In this document: piece by piece, positions 1 through 6,430 of the stretch | Position numbering within the stretch: the stretch's first letter is position 1 | Layout: each line of letters opens with the position of its first letter | Source: Chitinophagaceae bacterium UBA4857 | GTDB taxonomy: Bacteria; Bacteroidota; Bacteroidia; Chitinophagales; Chitinophagaceae | Direction: 5' to 3' | DNA: 12,634 bases | Assembly (NCBI GenBank): GCA_002399735.1 | Contig: DHEF01000006.1 | Coordinates: 61,978-74,611, forward strand | The notes under the pieces: model-generated | Database searches by the model: none | The model's input: only the letters and a program-made list of their open reading frames with translations | Told to the model about the DNA's origin: nothing | Translations under genes and position numbers: made by a program

Positions 1-49
1 TCAATGAGGCTAATCCAATAACTAATATCGAATTAATTTTATTGGCCAT
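1..49 (-). CDS. Possible N-terminal end of a gene running off the left edge
   Basis: Reading leftward from the ATG at 49, the frame stays open to the window edge and gives MANKINSILVIGLASL. This has a basic residue followed by a hydrophobic run, as at the start of a signal peptide or membrane anchor. It lies downstream of the strong terminator at 162-194, as expected for the next gene on the same strand. Only 16 codons are visible and no promoter match was found just upstream, so it may equally be non-coding. No function can be given. Confidence 0.25.
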   Translation of the reverse strand, partial: MANKINSILVIGLASL

Positions 50-56
50 TGTGCAG

Positions 57-87
57 TACCCCGTTTCTAACCCCGCTGTTCGGGGTA
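57..87 (+). terminator. GC-rich hairpin with two competing pairings, weak terminator
   Basis: ACCCCG (70-75) and CGGGGT (81-86) form a 6-bp stem with loop CTGTT, followed on the plus strand by ATTTT. An upstream TACCCCG (57-63) could instead pair with CGGGGTA (81-87). On the plus strand this resembles a weak intrinsic terminator. On the minus strand it would sit in the leader of the possible gene starting at 49. No plus-strand gene is visible in front of it. Confidence 0.3.
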
Positions 88-161
88 TTTTAATCAGGGC
101 CGTTCTGTTCGCTTATCATCATCGTGTTATGCGAATAAGTTTTTATTATGTATTAGTATGT

Positions 162-194
162 AAAAAAAGAGCCGGCCTTACGGGGCCGGCTTTT
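162..194 (-). terminator. Intrinsic terminator of the 418-aa T9SS protein gene
   Basis: In the minus-strand RNA, GCCGGCC (184-190) pairs with GGCCGGC (171-177) around a 6-nt loop, extended by A-U pairs and one G-U pair. Seven U residues follow (A-run at 162-168). It begins 19 bases after the stop codon at 213, so it ends that gene's transcript. The U/A-rich flanks make it partly symmetric, so it may also act on plus-strand transcripts. Confidence 0.85.
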
Positions 195-212
195 AGCGCA
201 GTAAACGTTAGT

Positions 213-1469
213 TTATTGCACCATTAACTTATGCGAATAGATGGTGTGTTTATTATTATCAATTACCTGTACTAAATAAATACCCGATGTGGTAATGGCA
301 GGCAAACTAAGTTGCTGGTTATGTAATTTACCGGCCGTGCTTACGGTACGTTGTATTACCTGTTTACCGCTACCATCCAATACTTTTACGGTATAGGTAC
401 CTGCAGGTATTTGTTTAAACTGTAGTGTAAATGTTTTTTCAGTAACCGGGTTAGGGAATACATCAAGCCCGTTATTATCGGTGGTTTTATTATTTACAAC
501 AGCTAACATATCCGGTGTACCAAATTCTTTTTTACCCGATTTTAATATATTACTGTTGGCTAAATCTGATGTGCGCCATGACGCATCCGGTGATGATAAA
601 ATAGTTGCAGCAAGTGTTTTAGTATCTAACTGAAAAATACCACTATTATCGGTAGCGCTTGTTATTATAACTGTTTTACCATCTGCACTTACGGCTGCGC
701 CGTTCATAGTAAAAGTTGCAGGCAATCCTGTAACCAAACCCTTGTGTGTAGCCACTTTCGTAGCTACGTTTACACTAAACACATGGTTTCTTGCGGAGAA
801 AATAAGCAGGTTGCCATCATCATCCGCCACCATATCACCACCGTAACTGGTACAGTTATTATAAATAGATACTGCTCCATTTTCCGGCGCATCAATTAGT
901 TGTCCCAGGTTATTAACTACAATTCCTTTTTTCTTAGATGCTGATATTTGATACACTTTTTTTGCATCGTTACTAATAGCATAAACATATCCATCGCTGC
1001 CGGTTGTCATACGTGTAATAATATCGCTTTGGTCAGCAGCTTTATGCGCAACACCGGTTAAAGGTTTATCAGCCACATACACATTCATTGTTGCCAAATC
1101 AATATAACGCAACTGATCAATTAACATAGGCGTAAACCAAATACGGTTATTGGTTTTATCGTATGCAATAGCGGCCACACCATTTACAAAAGGAGCATTG
1201 GCTGCACTGCCATAAAGCTTATCCACTAGCGGCGCTAACTGCCTTTTATCAGTAGCATTGTATAATAAACCTTGCGGATTATTTCCTTGCAATAAAACAT
1301 CGCTGTAAACATTGGTTGTTAAATCAAGTTTACGCAAAACCGACCAGTTAAACCCTTCTTTCTGCACATCGGTTATAGCGTAGGCATACTTATCGTTTTG
1401 ACTATGTACCTGTGTTGTTAATGTAACAAATGTTGTAGCAATAAATATTCTGTGTAGCAGTAGCTTCAT
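213..1469 (-). CDS. Secreted beta-propeller-like protein with T9SS type A sorting domain
   Basis: This is a 418-residue secreted protein of unknown specific function. Residues 1-24 form a signal peptide (hydrophobic stretch 6-19, likely cleavage after HSQ). Residues about 25-310 contain repeated short strands with motifs such as AIAYD, GYVYAIS and VSADGKTVIIT, which resemble blades of a beta-propeller; I see no catalytic motif. Residues about 335-418 match the T9SS type A sorting domain, with the DVFPNP motif near 336-341, a GTYTVKV strand and a terminal GIYLVQV...SHKLMVQ ending. By family knowledge the protein is exported by Sec, moved through the outer membrane by T9SS, then released or attached to the surface. 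It has its own terminator at 162-194 and is separated from the upstream gene by another at 1607-1642, so it is probably a single transcription unit. No clear TAnnTTTG promoter was found upstream. The ATG at 1469 gives a complete signal peptide. Confidence 0.85.
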   Translation of the reverse strand: MKLLLHRIFIATTFVTLTTQVHSQNDKYAYAITDVQKEGFNWSVLRKLDLTTNVYSDVLLQGNNPQGLLYNATDKRQLAPLVDKLYGSAANAPFVNGVAAIAYDKTNNRIWFTPMLIDQLRYIDLATMNVYVADKPLTGVAHKAADQSDIITRMTTGSDGYVYAISNDAKKVYQISASKKKGIVVNNLGQLIDAPENGAVSIYNNCTSYGGDMVADDDGNLLIFSARNHVFSVNVATKVATHKGLVTGLPATFTMNGAAVSADGKTVIITSATDNSGIFQLDTKTLAATILSSPDASWRTSDLANSNILKSGKKEFGTPDMLAVVNNKTTDNNGLDVFPNPVTEKTFTLQFKQIPAGTYTVKVLDGSGKQVIQRTVSTAGKLHNQQLSLPAITTSGIYLVQVIDNNKHTIYSHKLMVQ

Positions 1470-1606
1470 ACGCTTATAGTTAAGGTTATTGGCAATTAGT
1501 GCTGTTAAGTTACACTCATTTTTTTACACCTAAAATTATTTTATCGCTCACACCTTACTTGGATTTTAATTTTTAATCCATCATAATGCATACTAAGTAT
1601 TTCTAC

Positions 1607-1642
1607 ATAAAAAAGCCCCTTGAAATAAATCAAGAGGCTTTT
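1607..1642 (-). terminator. Intrinsic terminator of the 898-aa T9SS protein gene
   Basis: The arms at 1611-1623 and 1630-1642 are complementary over 13 bp (one G-U wobble in the minus-strand RNA) around the 6-nt loop at 1624-1629. The U-run corresponds to the A-run from 1609. It starts 19 bases beyond the stop at 1661 and insulates the downstream 418-aa gene. Confidence 0.85.
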
Positions 1643-1660
1643 ACATTTACCCTAAGAACT

Positions 1661-4357
1661 CTATTTCTTACTTATTTTATGTGATGTTTTACCATCTTCT
1701 GTAATTACTTCTAATAAATAGTTACCTGTTTTTAAATTTTCCAAATCACGTACCACTACAATATTTTCACCCGGCTGTACGCCTATTTTGCGTACTAACT
1801 CCTGTTGTCCTAACATATTAACTACACGTACAGTTATCGCAGTTTCTGTGCGGCTGTTTATTTGCAGCTTAACATTTGAAACAAATGGGTTAGGATATAC
1901 AGCTATAGCATTTAATTGCTGGTTACCTGATTTACGTAATACAATAATTTTACTTACCGTACTCTTACCATCAAAATCAACCATTCTTAAGCGGTAGTAT
2001 ACAACACTTGCTTCAACCGGCATTACATCTTTAAAATTGTAATACTGCTTTACATCGGTAGTACCATGTCCTGCAACGGTACCAATTTTAGTAAATGTTA
2101 AGCCATCGGTACTCCTTTCTACTTCAAATCTTTCATTTTTCAATTCCCCTGAAGTTACCCAGTTTATGTTTGCATATGCACCATCTTTTGCGGCATCAAA
2201 GGACGTAAGTGTTACCGGTAACATAATATTACCCGGACCAAAAATATAAGTACCATCATCCGTAAAGGCTTCATTACTCGCAGCATCGTTACCATAAATA
2301 CGGCCTGTATTTGATACGGAAACCCAAGGAGTAGCATAAGCTGGTGTTGTACACTTAAAGCCTACAGAATACGTTTGCCCTGCAATTAATGTACCGCCTT
2401 GTGTAGGTGTTGCTCCAGTGCCAACAAAAAATTTAACCCAGGATTTTCCTCCGGATACTGCGTAATGCGCCTCATCATCCCCTTGGGCGTCTGTCTTGGC
2501 TGTTCGTGTACCATTTAATGTACCAAAAAATAAAGACCCCGGTACATAAATTAATCCCACAGGCAAAGTATCAACAACAACGTTATTTATTGATGAACCA
2601 AGCCCATCATTCCTGCCTGATAAAATATAGGTGATGGTTTCGTGTGGGTATAATAAACTATTTGTACTGCCTTGTCCTGTAATTACACCGGTTTTATCCA
2701 GGTGCACCAACGGAGGATTGGCAGCCATTGAAAAACCAAATACACTTGGGTAATACTGATCCGCCTCAGTGCCAAATTCTACATTAATACTTGTCATTCC
2801 CGGAGTAATTCCATATCCACTACCAATATTTATCTCATCAATATCAATACCCATATTATTTACAAAACTTGGGTTTTTAGTAGTAACATGCTGCCCGTTG
2901 CGTGTGATGGTGCCGTTCCAGAAGTTTTGTGCGGGATTAAGACTATTAGTTACTACAACATCATTTAACTTCACATAATCGCCTGCGGGATTTGAATTGG
3001 TTGCGCCTAAGTTAGCATCACCTTCCCAAGCGAAGAAAGACATATTCGCATCAGCCTGCCCTGAAAATGCCGAAGAAGGATTTAGACCTGAAAGCGTAAT
3101 AGTTTGCGATGAGGGTGCATTACCATTATTTACCAGTATAAAGCCGTCATATATTCTAATATTTGAGAAAGTGCCATTAGGGTGTTCATAGGCAACCATT
3201 ATTGTCCACCCGCCATAATTACCACCACCACCTTCAGTGTTACCTGTGTTCACATTAATATCGGCAACGGTATAAGTACCGGCTTTATTAGCATTTACAA
3301 AAGTAGTAATATCAAAATATGCCTGATAAGCTGTAAAACTTGTATTACCCGGTAAGGCTACTTTATCTACCTGGCCAACGGGAGCTGTAACAGTCTGGTA
3401 AGCGCCGTTTCCTTTTTTAATTTTAACAGACCTTACATTTACATCGTTTGTACCCATGTTAGCAGTTGTAATTCTACCACCCCAATATAAACGAGCAAAT
3501 TTTATGGTTGGGTTTGTAATGCCTGCGGGTAATACCAAATCTGCCGATGACGAGTTGAATGTATTAATAGGACGACCCTGTAACTGTAAATTAAAATATA
3601 CATCCTGGTTACATCCATTTCCCTGATGTACTTCCACAGCTATTGTATTTACTCCATTAACAAATGCTGTTGAAGGAACTGTTATTGTCCCGTTTCCGTC
3701 ATTATAATTACGGCAAGTATTTGCATAAGTGTTAAACGTTACAGTACCGGTAGACATACTTACCCGGCCAACCTCTACACCATTTACATATACTACTGCA
3801 CCATCATCATATTGTAATGTAAAAACAAAATCGCTGTATGATGTTGGATTTGTTATATTAACTGTTGTTCTGAAGTAATTGGTTCTTCTGCCGGCAGTTA
3901 TTGTTGTACCGCCGCTTACACCTGCTCCCTGATGTAAAGGGCTAATAGAAGGACCTGCCCATGCAGCATCATTATAGGCAGCTGATTTCCAGTTGTTGCC
4001 ACCTATTTCAGCAGGTTCTGTAGTAGTATTAGCATATTTCCAACTACTACCATAAGCAATTAATGTGGTGTTTGAGAGCGTTCCATCTATATCAATATTT
4101 TGCATATTGGTACGGTCGTTACCACTTTCGCTGGTACGATAGCCATTACTAGAGGTAGGTGTTTGCCACTCGTTCATTACAGCGGTGCTACCGGCAAGAA
4201 TAGTATTGCCAAACATTAAATGGCCTCCCTTAGCATTATCGGAGAAAACGGGTGCGCCATAACTACGCACAATTTGTGAAGAAAGTGGGGTGTACGGATA
4301 AATAAAAGCAAAGGCAAAAAAGCTTGCCTTTACCAAAATAGGTAAAGCTAATTTCAT
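1661..4357 (-). CDS. Large secreted multidomain protein with T9SS type A sorting domain
   Basis: This is an 898-residue secreted surface protein of unknown specific role. Residues 1-28 are a signal peptide, probably cleaved after LSSQ. Residues about 29-92 and 264-545 look like one Bacteroidota surface domain (GGHLMFGN, then NTFNSSSADLVLP and ARLYWGG). Between them, at about 93-263, sits a jelly-roll module (SSWKY, YFRTTVNI, DDGAVVYVNGVEVGR, NTIAVEVHQ). Residues about 550-690 resemble a DUF11-type repeat (LDKTG, TITYILSGRNDG, VVVDTLP). Residues about 713-806 are a fibronectin-like module common before sorting domains (LPVTLTSFDA, RFEVERSTDG, YYRLRMVDFDGK). Residues about 816-898 are the type A sorting domain (AVYPNPF, NMLGQQ, GNYLLEV). 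Family knowledge implies export by Sec and T9SS; adhesion or carbohydrate binding is only a guess. It has its own promoter and terminator. The ATG at 4357 gives a complete signal peptide. Confidence 0.85.
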   Translation of the reverse strand: MKLALPILVKASFFAFAFIYPYTPLSSQIVRSYGAPVFSDNAKGGHLMFGNTILAGSTAVMNEWQTPTSSNGYRTSESGNDRTNMQNIDIDGTLSNTTLIAYGSSWKYANTTTEPAEIGGNNWKSAAYNDAAWAGPSISPLHQGAGVSGGTTITAGRRTNYFRTTVNITNPTSYSDFVFTLQYDDGAVVYVNGVEVGRVSMSTGTVTFNTYANTCRNYNDGNGTITVPSTAFVNGVNTIAVEVHQGNGCNQDVYFNLQLQGRPINTFNSSSADLVLPAGITNPTIKFARLYWGGRITTANMGTNDVNVRSVKIKKGNGAYQTVTAPVGQVDKVALPGNTSFTAYQAYFDITTFVNANKAGTYTVADINVNTGNTEGGGGNYGGWTIMVAYEHPNGTFSNIRIYDGFILVNNGNAPSSQTITLSGLNPSSAFSGQADANMSFFAWEGDANLGATNSNPAGDYVKLNDVVVTNSLNPAQNFWNGTITRNGQHVTTKNPSFVNNMGIDIDEINIGSGYGITPGMTSINVEFGTEADQYYPSVFGFSMAANPPLVHLDKTGVITGQGSTNSLLYPHETITYILSGRNDGLGSSINNVVVDTLPVGLIYVPGSLFFGTLNGTRTAKTDAQGDDEAHYAVSGGKSWVKFFVGTGATPTQGGTLIAGQTYSVGFKCTTPAYATPWVSVSNTGRIYGNDAASNEAFTDDGTYIFGPGNIMLPVTLTSFDAAKDGAYANINWVTSGELKNERFEVERSTDGLTFTKIGTVAGHGTTDVKQYYNFKDVMPVEASVVYYRLRMVDFDGKSTVSKIIVLRKSGNQQLNAIAVYPNPFVSNVKLQINSRTETAITVRVVNMLGQQELVRKIGVQPGENIVVVRDLENLKTGNYLLEVITEDGKTSHKISKK

Positions 4358-4371
4358 ACTCTTAGGGTTTG

Positions 4372-4481
4372 AATTACAAAATCAAAAGGACGGTATTTGA
4401 AGGAAGCTGGACCTTGTGCGGTACATCAAGAGGATGTTGTGACTTAAAAAACCTCTACTCTGAAGTTTATGTTTTGTAATT
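4372..4481 (-). promoter_or_regulatory. Inverted repeat enclosing the 5' leader of the 898-aa gene
   Basis: AATTACAAAA at 4372-4381 is an exact inverted copy of TTTTGTAATT at 4472-4481, so the leader RNA could close into a 10-bp stem around 90 nt. Inside, AGAGG and CCTCT (4429-4433 and 4452-4456) could form a short inner helix. The region lies wholly between the predicted transcription start near 4507 and the start codon at 4357. It resembles no riboswitch I recognise; chance pairing in AT-rich DNA is possible. Confidence 0.4.
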
Positions 4482-4510
4482 AAAAGGTGGTTAGCACTCT
4501 AAATACAGTA

Positions 4511-4541
4511 CAAAAGTATTAATTAAATTAAGATTTGCAAA
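4511..4541 (-). promoter_or_regulatory. Bacteroidota-type promoter for the 898-aa gene
   Basis: On the minus strand the -33 element TTTG (4538-4541) is followed after 19 bases by TACTTTTG (4511-4518), a full match to the -7 consensus TAnnTTTG. Transcription would begin near 4507 and give a leader of about 148 nt. This is the best promoter match in the window. Confidence 0.7.
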
Positions 4542-4570
4542 TTTTTACGATACATATTTATGTATAAATA

Positions 4571-5170
4571 CTATATATTTTTAGTATTTTTCCATGTATT
4601 ATACGTGACAGCATTTACCAATTGTTCGTGTTTTGGCTGCTTAGTTAATGGTTCACAAGCAATTAACGTTTTGGCACATTGCTGTGGCAGGGCCTGATAA
4701 ATTGCCGTCCCCTTTTTTTTCCATTGCATCATTTCGGTACTTACTTTTTTTATAAACCGGGCCGGATTGCCAACTATCAGGCTTCTTTTTGCAAAAACCT
4801 CACCTTGCTTAATAAAAGATAAGGCGCCAACAATACATTCATCGCCCAGTACTACTTCGTCCATGATAACGGCATTCATGCCTACCAGACAATGTTTACC
4901 AATGGTAGCACCATGTATTATAGCACCATGGCCAATATGTGCGCCTTTTTGTAATAACACCGTTACGCCGGGAAACATGTGTATAGTACAGTTTTCCTGC
5001 ACATTACAGCCATCTTCAATAATTATTTTACCCCAGTCGCCACGGATGGCGGCACCCGGACCGATATAACATTTTTTACCAATGATTACCTGACCGGTTA
5101 CGGCAGCCAGCGGATGAATAAAGGAAGATGGATGAACAACGGGTACATGTCCCTGAAAAGCGTAAACCAT
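4571..5170 (-). CDS. paaY: PaaY-like left-handed beta-helix protein (gamma-carbonic-anhydrase fold)
   Basis: This 199-residue protein consists mainly of hexapeptide repeats (IIGKKCYIGPGAAIRGDWG, IGKHCLVGMNAVI, VLGDECIVGA) forming a left-handed beta-helix over residues about 12-140. The three expected metal ligands of the gamma-carbonic-anhydrase family are visible as His64 (CTIH) and His81 and His86 (GHGAIIHG). The C-terminal extension, with WKKKGTAIYQ (150-159) and a Cys...EPL stretch (165-175), is the part that recalls PaaY of phenylacetate degradation. PaaY is reported to be a thioesterase that removes hydroxylated ring-CoA by-products. The length also fits PaaY. No other paa gene is in the window, so the substrate is uncertain; a YrdA/CaiE-like relative is the alternative. 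The ATG at 5170 opens directly into the first helix turn. A cytoplasmic location is expected because no signal peptide is present. Confidence 0.7.
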   Translation of the reverse strand: MVYAFQGHVPVVHPSSFIHPLAAVTGQVIIGKKCYIGPGAAIRGDWGKIIIEDGCNVQENCTIHMFPGVTVLLQKGAHIGHGAIIHGATIGKHCLVGMNAVIMDEVVLGDECIVGALSFIKQGEVFAKRSLIVGNPARFIKKVSTEMMQWKKKGTAIYQALPQQCAKTLIACEPLTKQPKHEQLVNAVTYNTWKNTKNI

Positions 5171-5186
5171 GCTACTGATATTTTTA

Positions 5187-5194
5187 CAAATATA
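5187..5194 (-). promoter_or_regulatory. Candidate -7 promoter element for the paaY-like gene
   Basis: The minus strand reads TATATTTG here, matching TAnnTTTG, and would start transcription about 10 nt before the ATG at 5170. The -33 region around 5213 lacks a clear TTTG or TTG, so support is partial. Confidence 0.4.
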
Positions 5195-5245
5195 AGTAGC
5201 TTAAGAGCCTGGCACGACTGATGATGAGCGATATACTGATGAAGG

Positions 5246-5304
5246 GCTGCCCGATTGCAGTGGCACCGGAGCGCAGCGAAGGTATAACGGACAGCGGGAG
5301 CTGT
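5246..5304. repeat. GC-rich, partly palindromic intergenic element
   Basis: This stretch is much richer in G and C than its surroundings. GCTGCCCG (5246-5253) can pair with CGGACAGC (5288-5295) with one mismatch, around an inner segment CCGGAGCGCAGCGAAGG. It has no open frame or gene-like content. From memory it resembles dispersed intergenic motifs containing GGACAGCGGG or similar in Bacteroidota genomes, but only one copy is in this window, so repeat status is inference. Confidence 0.35.
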
Positions 5305-5361
5305 AGCTGATTAATAACCTACTGTTGAAAGCCCCAAACGAAAAAGAGAAAATGAAAAGTT

Positions 5362-5601
5362 TTACGGAACGGGATCATAACCACTACCACCCCAGGGATG
5401 ACAACGGGCAATACGTTTAATGGTTAACCAAAAGCCTTTAAAAAGGCCATATTTATTAAATGCTTGTATTGAATAATGTGAGCAGGTAGGTGTATAACGG
5501 CACTTAGGACCAAACCACGGCGATATAACTTGCTGGTACACTTTTATTAAAAAAATAAAAGGATAGCTAAGTAGTTTTAGTAAGGTTTTTACCGGCTTCA
5601 T
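5362..5601 (-). CDS. yidD: Membrane protein insertion efficiency factor YidD
   Basis: This 79-residue protein matches the YidD family along its whole length. An N-terminal amphipathic or hydrophobic segment (residues about 7-27) is followed by the signature VISPWFGPKCRYTPTCSHYS, then GFWLTIKRIARCHPWG and the ending GGSGYDPVP. The three conserved cysteines are Cys34, Cys40 and Cys67. The family lies at the inner face of the cytoplasmic membrane and assists YidC-dependent insertion. The ATG at 5601 lies inside rnpA, giving a 35-base overlap in another frame, typical of translational coupling. yidC does not follow; the next gene downstream is the paaY-like one. Confidence 0.93.
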   Translation of the reverse strand: MKPVKTLLKLLSYPFIFLIKVYQQVISPWFGPKCRYTPTCSHYSIQAFNKYGLFKGFWLTIKRIARCHPWGGSGYDPVP

Positions 5602-5989
5602 GTAATAGTTTGTTTAATAAGGTAGCCACTTTTTCCTGCACCAAAGGCGTGATAGGTAACTCGTTACCGGTAAAGATAACAAACACCTGCATGCTTTGGT
5701 TTTGCTGCGTAACAAGTTGTTGTAAAGTGTTTTTTTGTAAGCGCCAGGCCTCACGTATTTGTCGTTTAACCCTGTTACGGTCAACCGCATGTTTAAAAAA
5801 CCTTTTAGATACACCTACACCTAATTTTAAACCCGGCTTGTTAGATTGCTCCGCCACTTGTAAAGTATAAAACGCTTTAAAAGGCGATGCATTTACCTTT
5901 TGCCCGTTTTTAAAAATAGCATCAATGGCTTTACGGCTTTTAAGTCGCTGCTGTTTGCCTAATATGTATGTGTTGGGCTTTGTGGCCAT
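5567..5989 (-). CDS. rnpA: Ribonuclease P protein component
   Basis: This 140-residue basic protein is the protein subunit of RNase P, which works with the catalytic RNA to trim the 5' leaders of pre-tRNAs. The diagnostic RNR region is clear: residues about 62-83 include KRFFKHAVDRNRVKRQIREA. Upstream, LKSRKAIDAIFKNGQKV and KLGVGVSKR are the usual central-cleft elements. The length is in the normal range of 110-140. The gene sits between rpmH and yidD, the conserved order in bacteria. An intrinsic terminator at 6023-6053 separates it from rpmH, so its level probably depends on readthrough or on an unseen promoter. The ATG at 5989 gives a normal N-terminus. Confidence 0.95.
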   Translation of the reverse strand: MATKPNTYILGKQQRLKSRKAIDAIFKNGQKVNASPFKAFYTLQVAEQSNKPGLKLGVGVSKRFFKHAVDRNRVKRQIREAWRLQKNTLQQLVTQQNQSMQVFVIFTGNELPITPLVQEKVATLLNKLLHEAGKNLTKTT

Positions 5990-6022
5990 GCGTTTGCTAA
6001 AACTAATATATATTTTGTGTGC

Positions 6023-6053
6023 AAAAAAATAGCCCCGGACAAACCAGAGCTAT
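6023..6053 (-). terminator. Intrinsic terminator between rpmH and rnpA
   Basis: In the minus-strand RNA, AUAGCUCUGG (6053-6044) pairs with CCGGGGCUAU (6038-6029) over 10 bp including two U-G wobbles, around the loop UUUGU. Six U residues follow (A-run at 6023-6028). It starts 28 bases after the rpmH stop and ends 34 bases before the rnpA start. It should cap most rpmH transcripts and let a fraction continue into rnpA and yidD. Confidence 0.75.
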
Positions 6054-6080
6054 GAGCACATTTATAGTAAGTTACTATGA

Positions 6081-6236
6081 TTACTTTAATCTGCGTTCGT
6101 CAGAAACCGTTAATTTTTTACGGCCTTTTGCACGACGGCTGGCTAATACTTTACGGCCATTAGCGCTTTCCATACGTTTACGGAAGCCATGAACTGATTT
6201 ACGACGACGACGATGAGGTTGGAATGTACGTTTCAT
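6081..6236 (-). CDS. rpmH: 50S ribosomal protein L34
   Basis: The 51-residue product begins MKRTFQPHRRRRKSVHGFRK, continues RMESANGRKVLASRRAKGRK and ends KLTVSDERRLK. This matches L34 along its full length, including the KRTFQPHRRRR start and the GRKVLASRRAKGRKKL core. L34 is a small basic protein of the large ribosomal subunit that binds 23S rRNA. The ATG at 6236 and the TAA at 6081-6083 define it without ambiguity. The gene heads the rpmH-rnpA-yidD cluster and has a candidate promoter at 6342-6349, a leader of about 100 nt with a hairpin, and its own terminator. No dnaA or replication-origin features accompany it here. Confidence 0.96.
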   Translation of the reverse strand: MKRTFQPHRRRRKSVHGFRKRMESANGRKVLASRRAKGRKKLTVSDERRLK

Positions 6237-6300
6237 TTTATTTTTTACTTTTTCACGTTATTTGAATATAGCACGGGAGAACATGCCTGTATCAATATTT

Positions 6301-6330
6301 CCAACAACAGATCACCACACCCGTTGTTTG
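6301..6330 (-). promoter_or_regulatory. Hairpin in the rpmH leader
   Basis: The arms 6301-6310 and 6321-6330 pair over 10 positions with one mismatch and one U-G wobble in the minus-strand RNA; the loop is 6311-6320. No U-run follows, so it is not a terminator. It lies 64 bases before the rpmH start and just after the predicted promoter, where a ribosomal-protein leader structure could act. Its role is unknown. Confidence 0.4.
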
Positions 6331-6341
6331 TGAAAGGATGG

Positions 6342-6349
6342 CAAAGGTA
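6342..6349 (-). promoter_or_regulatory. Candidate -7 promoter element for rpmH
   Basis: The minus strand reads TACCTTTG, a full match to TAnnTTTG. About 20 bases further upstream is a T-rich stretch (TTTT near 6369) instead of a clear TTTG. Transcription would start near 6335. Confidence 0.45.
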
Positions 6350-6361
6350 GGTAAATTGCAG

Positions 6362-6422
6362 AAATTAAAAAGGAAAAATTAAAAAGGATAAGGGGACGAT
6401 TTAAATAATGGAGACGATTTAA
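6362..6422. repeat. Two adjacent short direct repeats between murI and rpmH
   Basis: AAATTAAAAAGGA occurs at 6362-6374 and again at 6376-6388. GACGATTTAA occurs at 6395-6404 and again at 6413-6422. Each pair is exact. They fill the 80 bases between the murI stop and the rpmH promoter and probably reflect small local duplications in AT-rich DNA. Confidence 0.6.
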
Positions 6423-6430
6423 TTTTTTCA

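Noticed and set aside
3..230. Open plus-strand frame at the left edge, with an ATG at 42
   Set aside because: It runs through the GC-rich terminator hairpin at 162-194 and into the 3' end of the minus-strand 418-aa gene. Its composition is low-complexity and no family features are visible.
1219..1227. TTATCCACT, one mismatch from a DnaA box
   Set aside because: It is a single copy inside the coding region of the 418-aa protein. No cluster of boxes, dnaA gene or AT-rich unwinding region is nearby, so rpmH proximity alone does not mark an origin.
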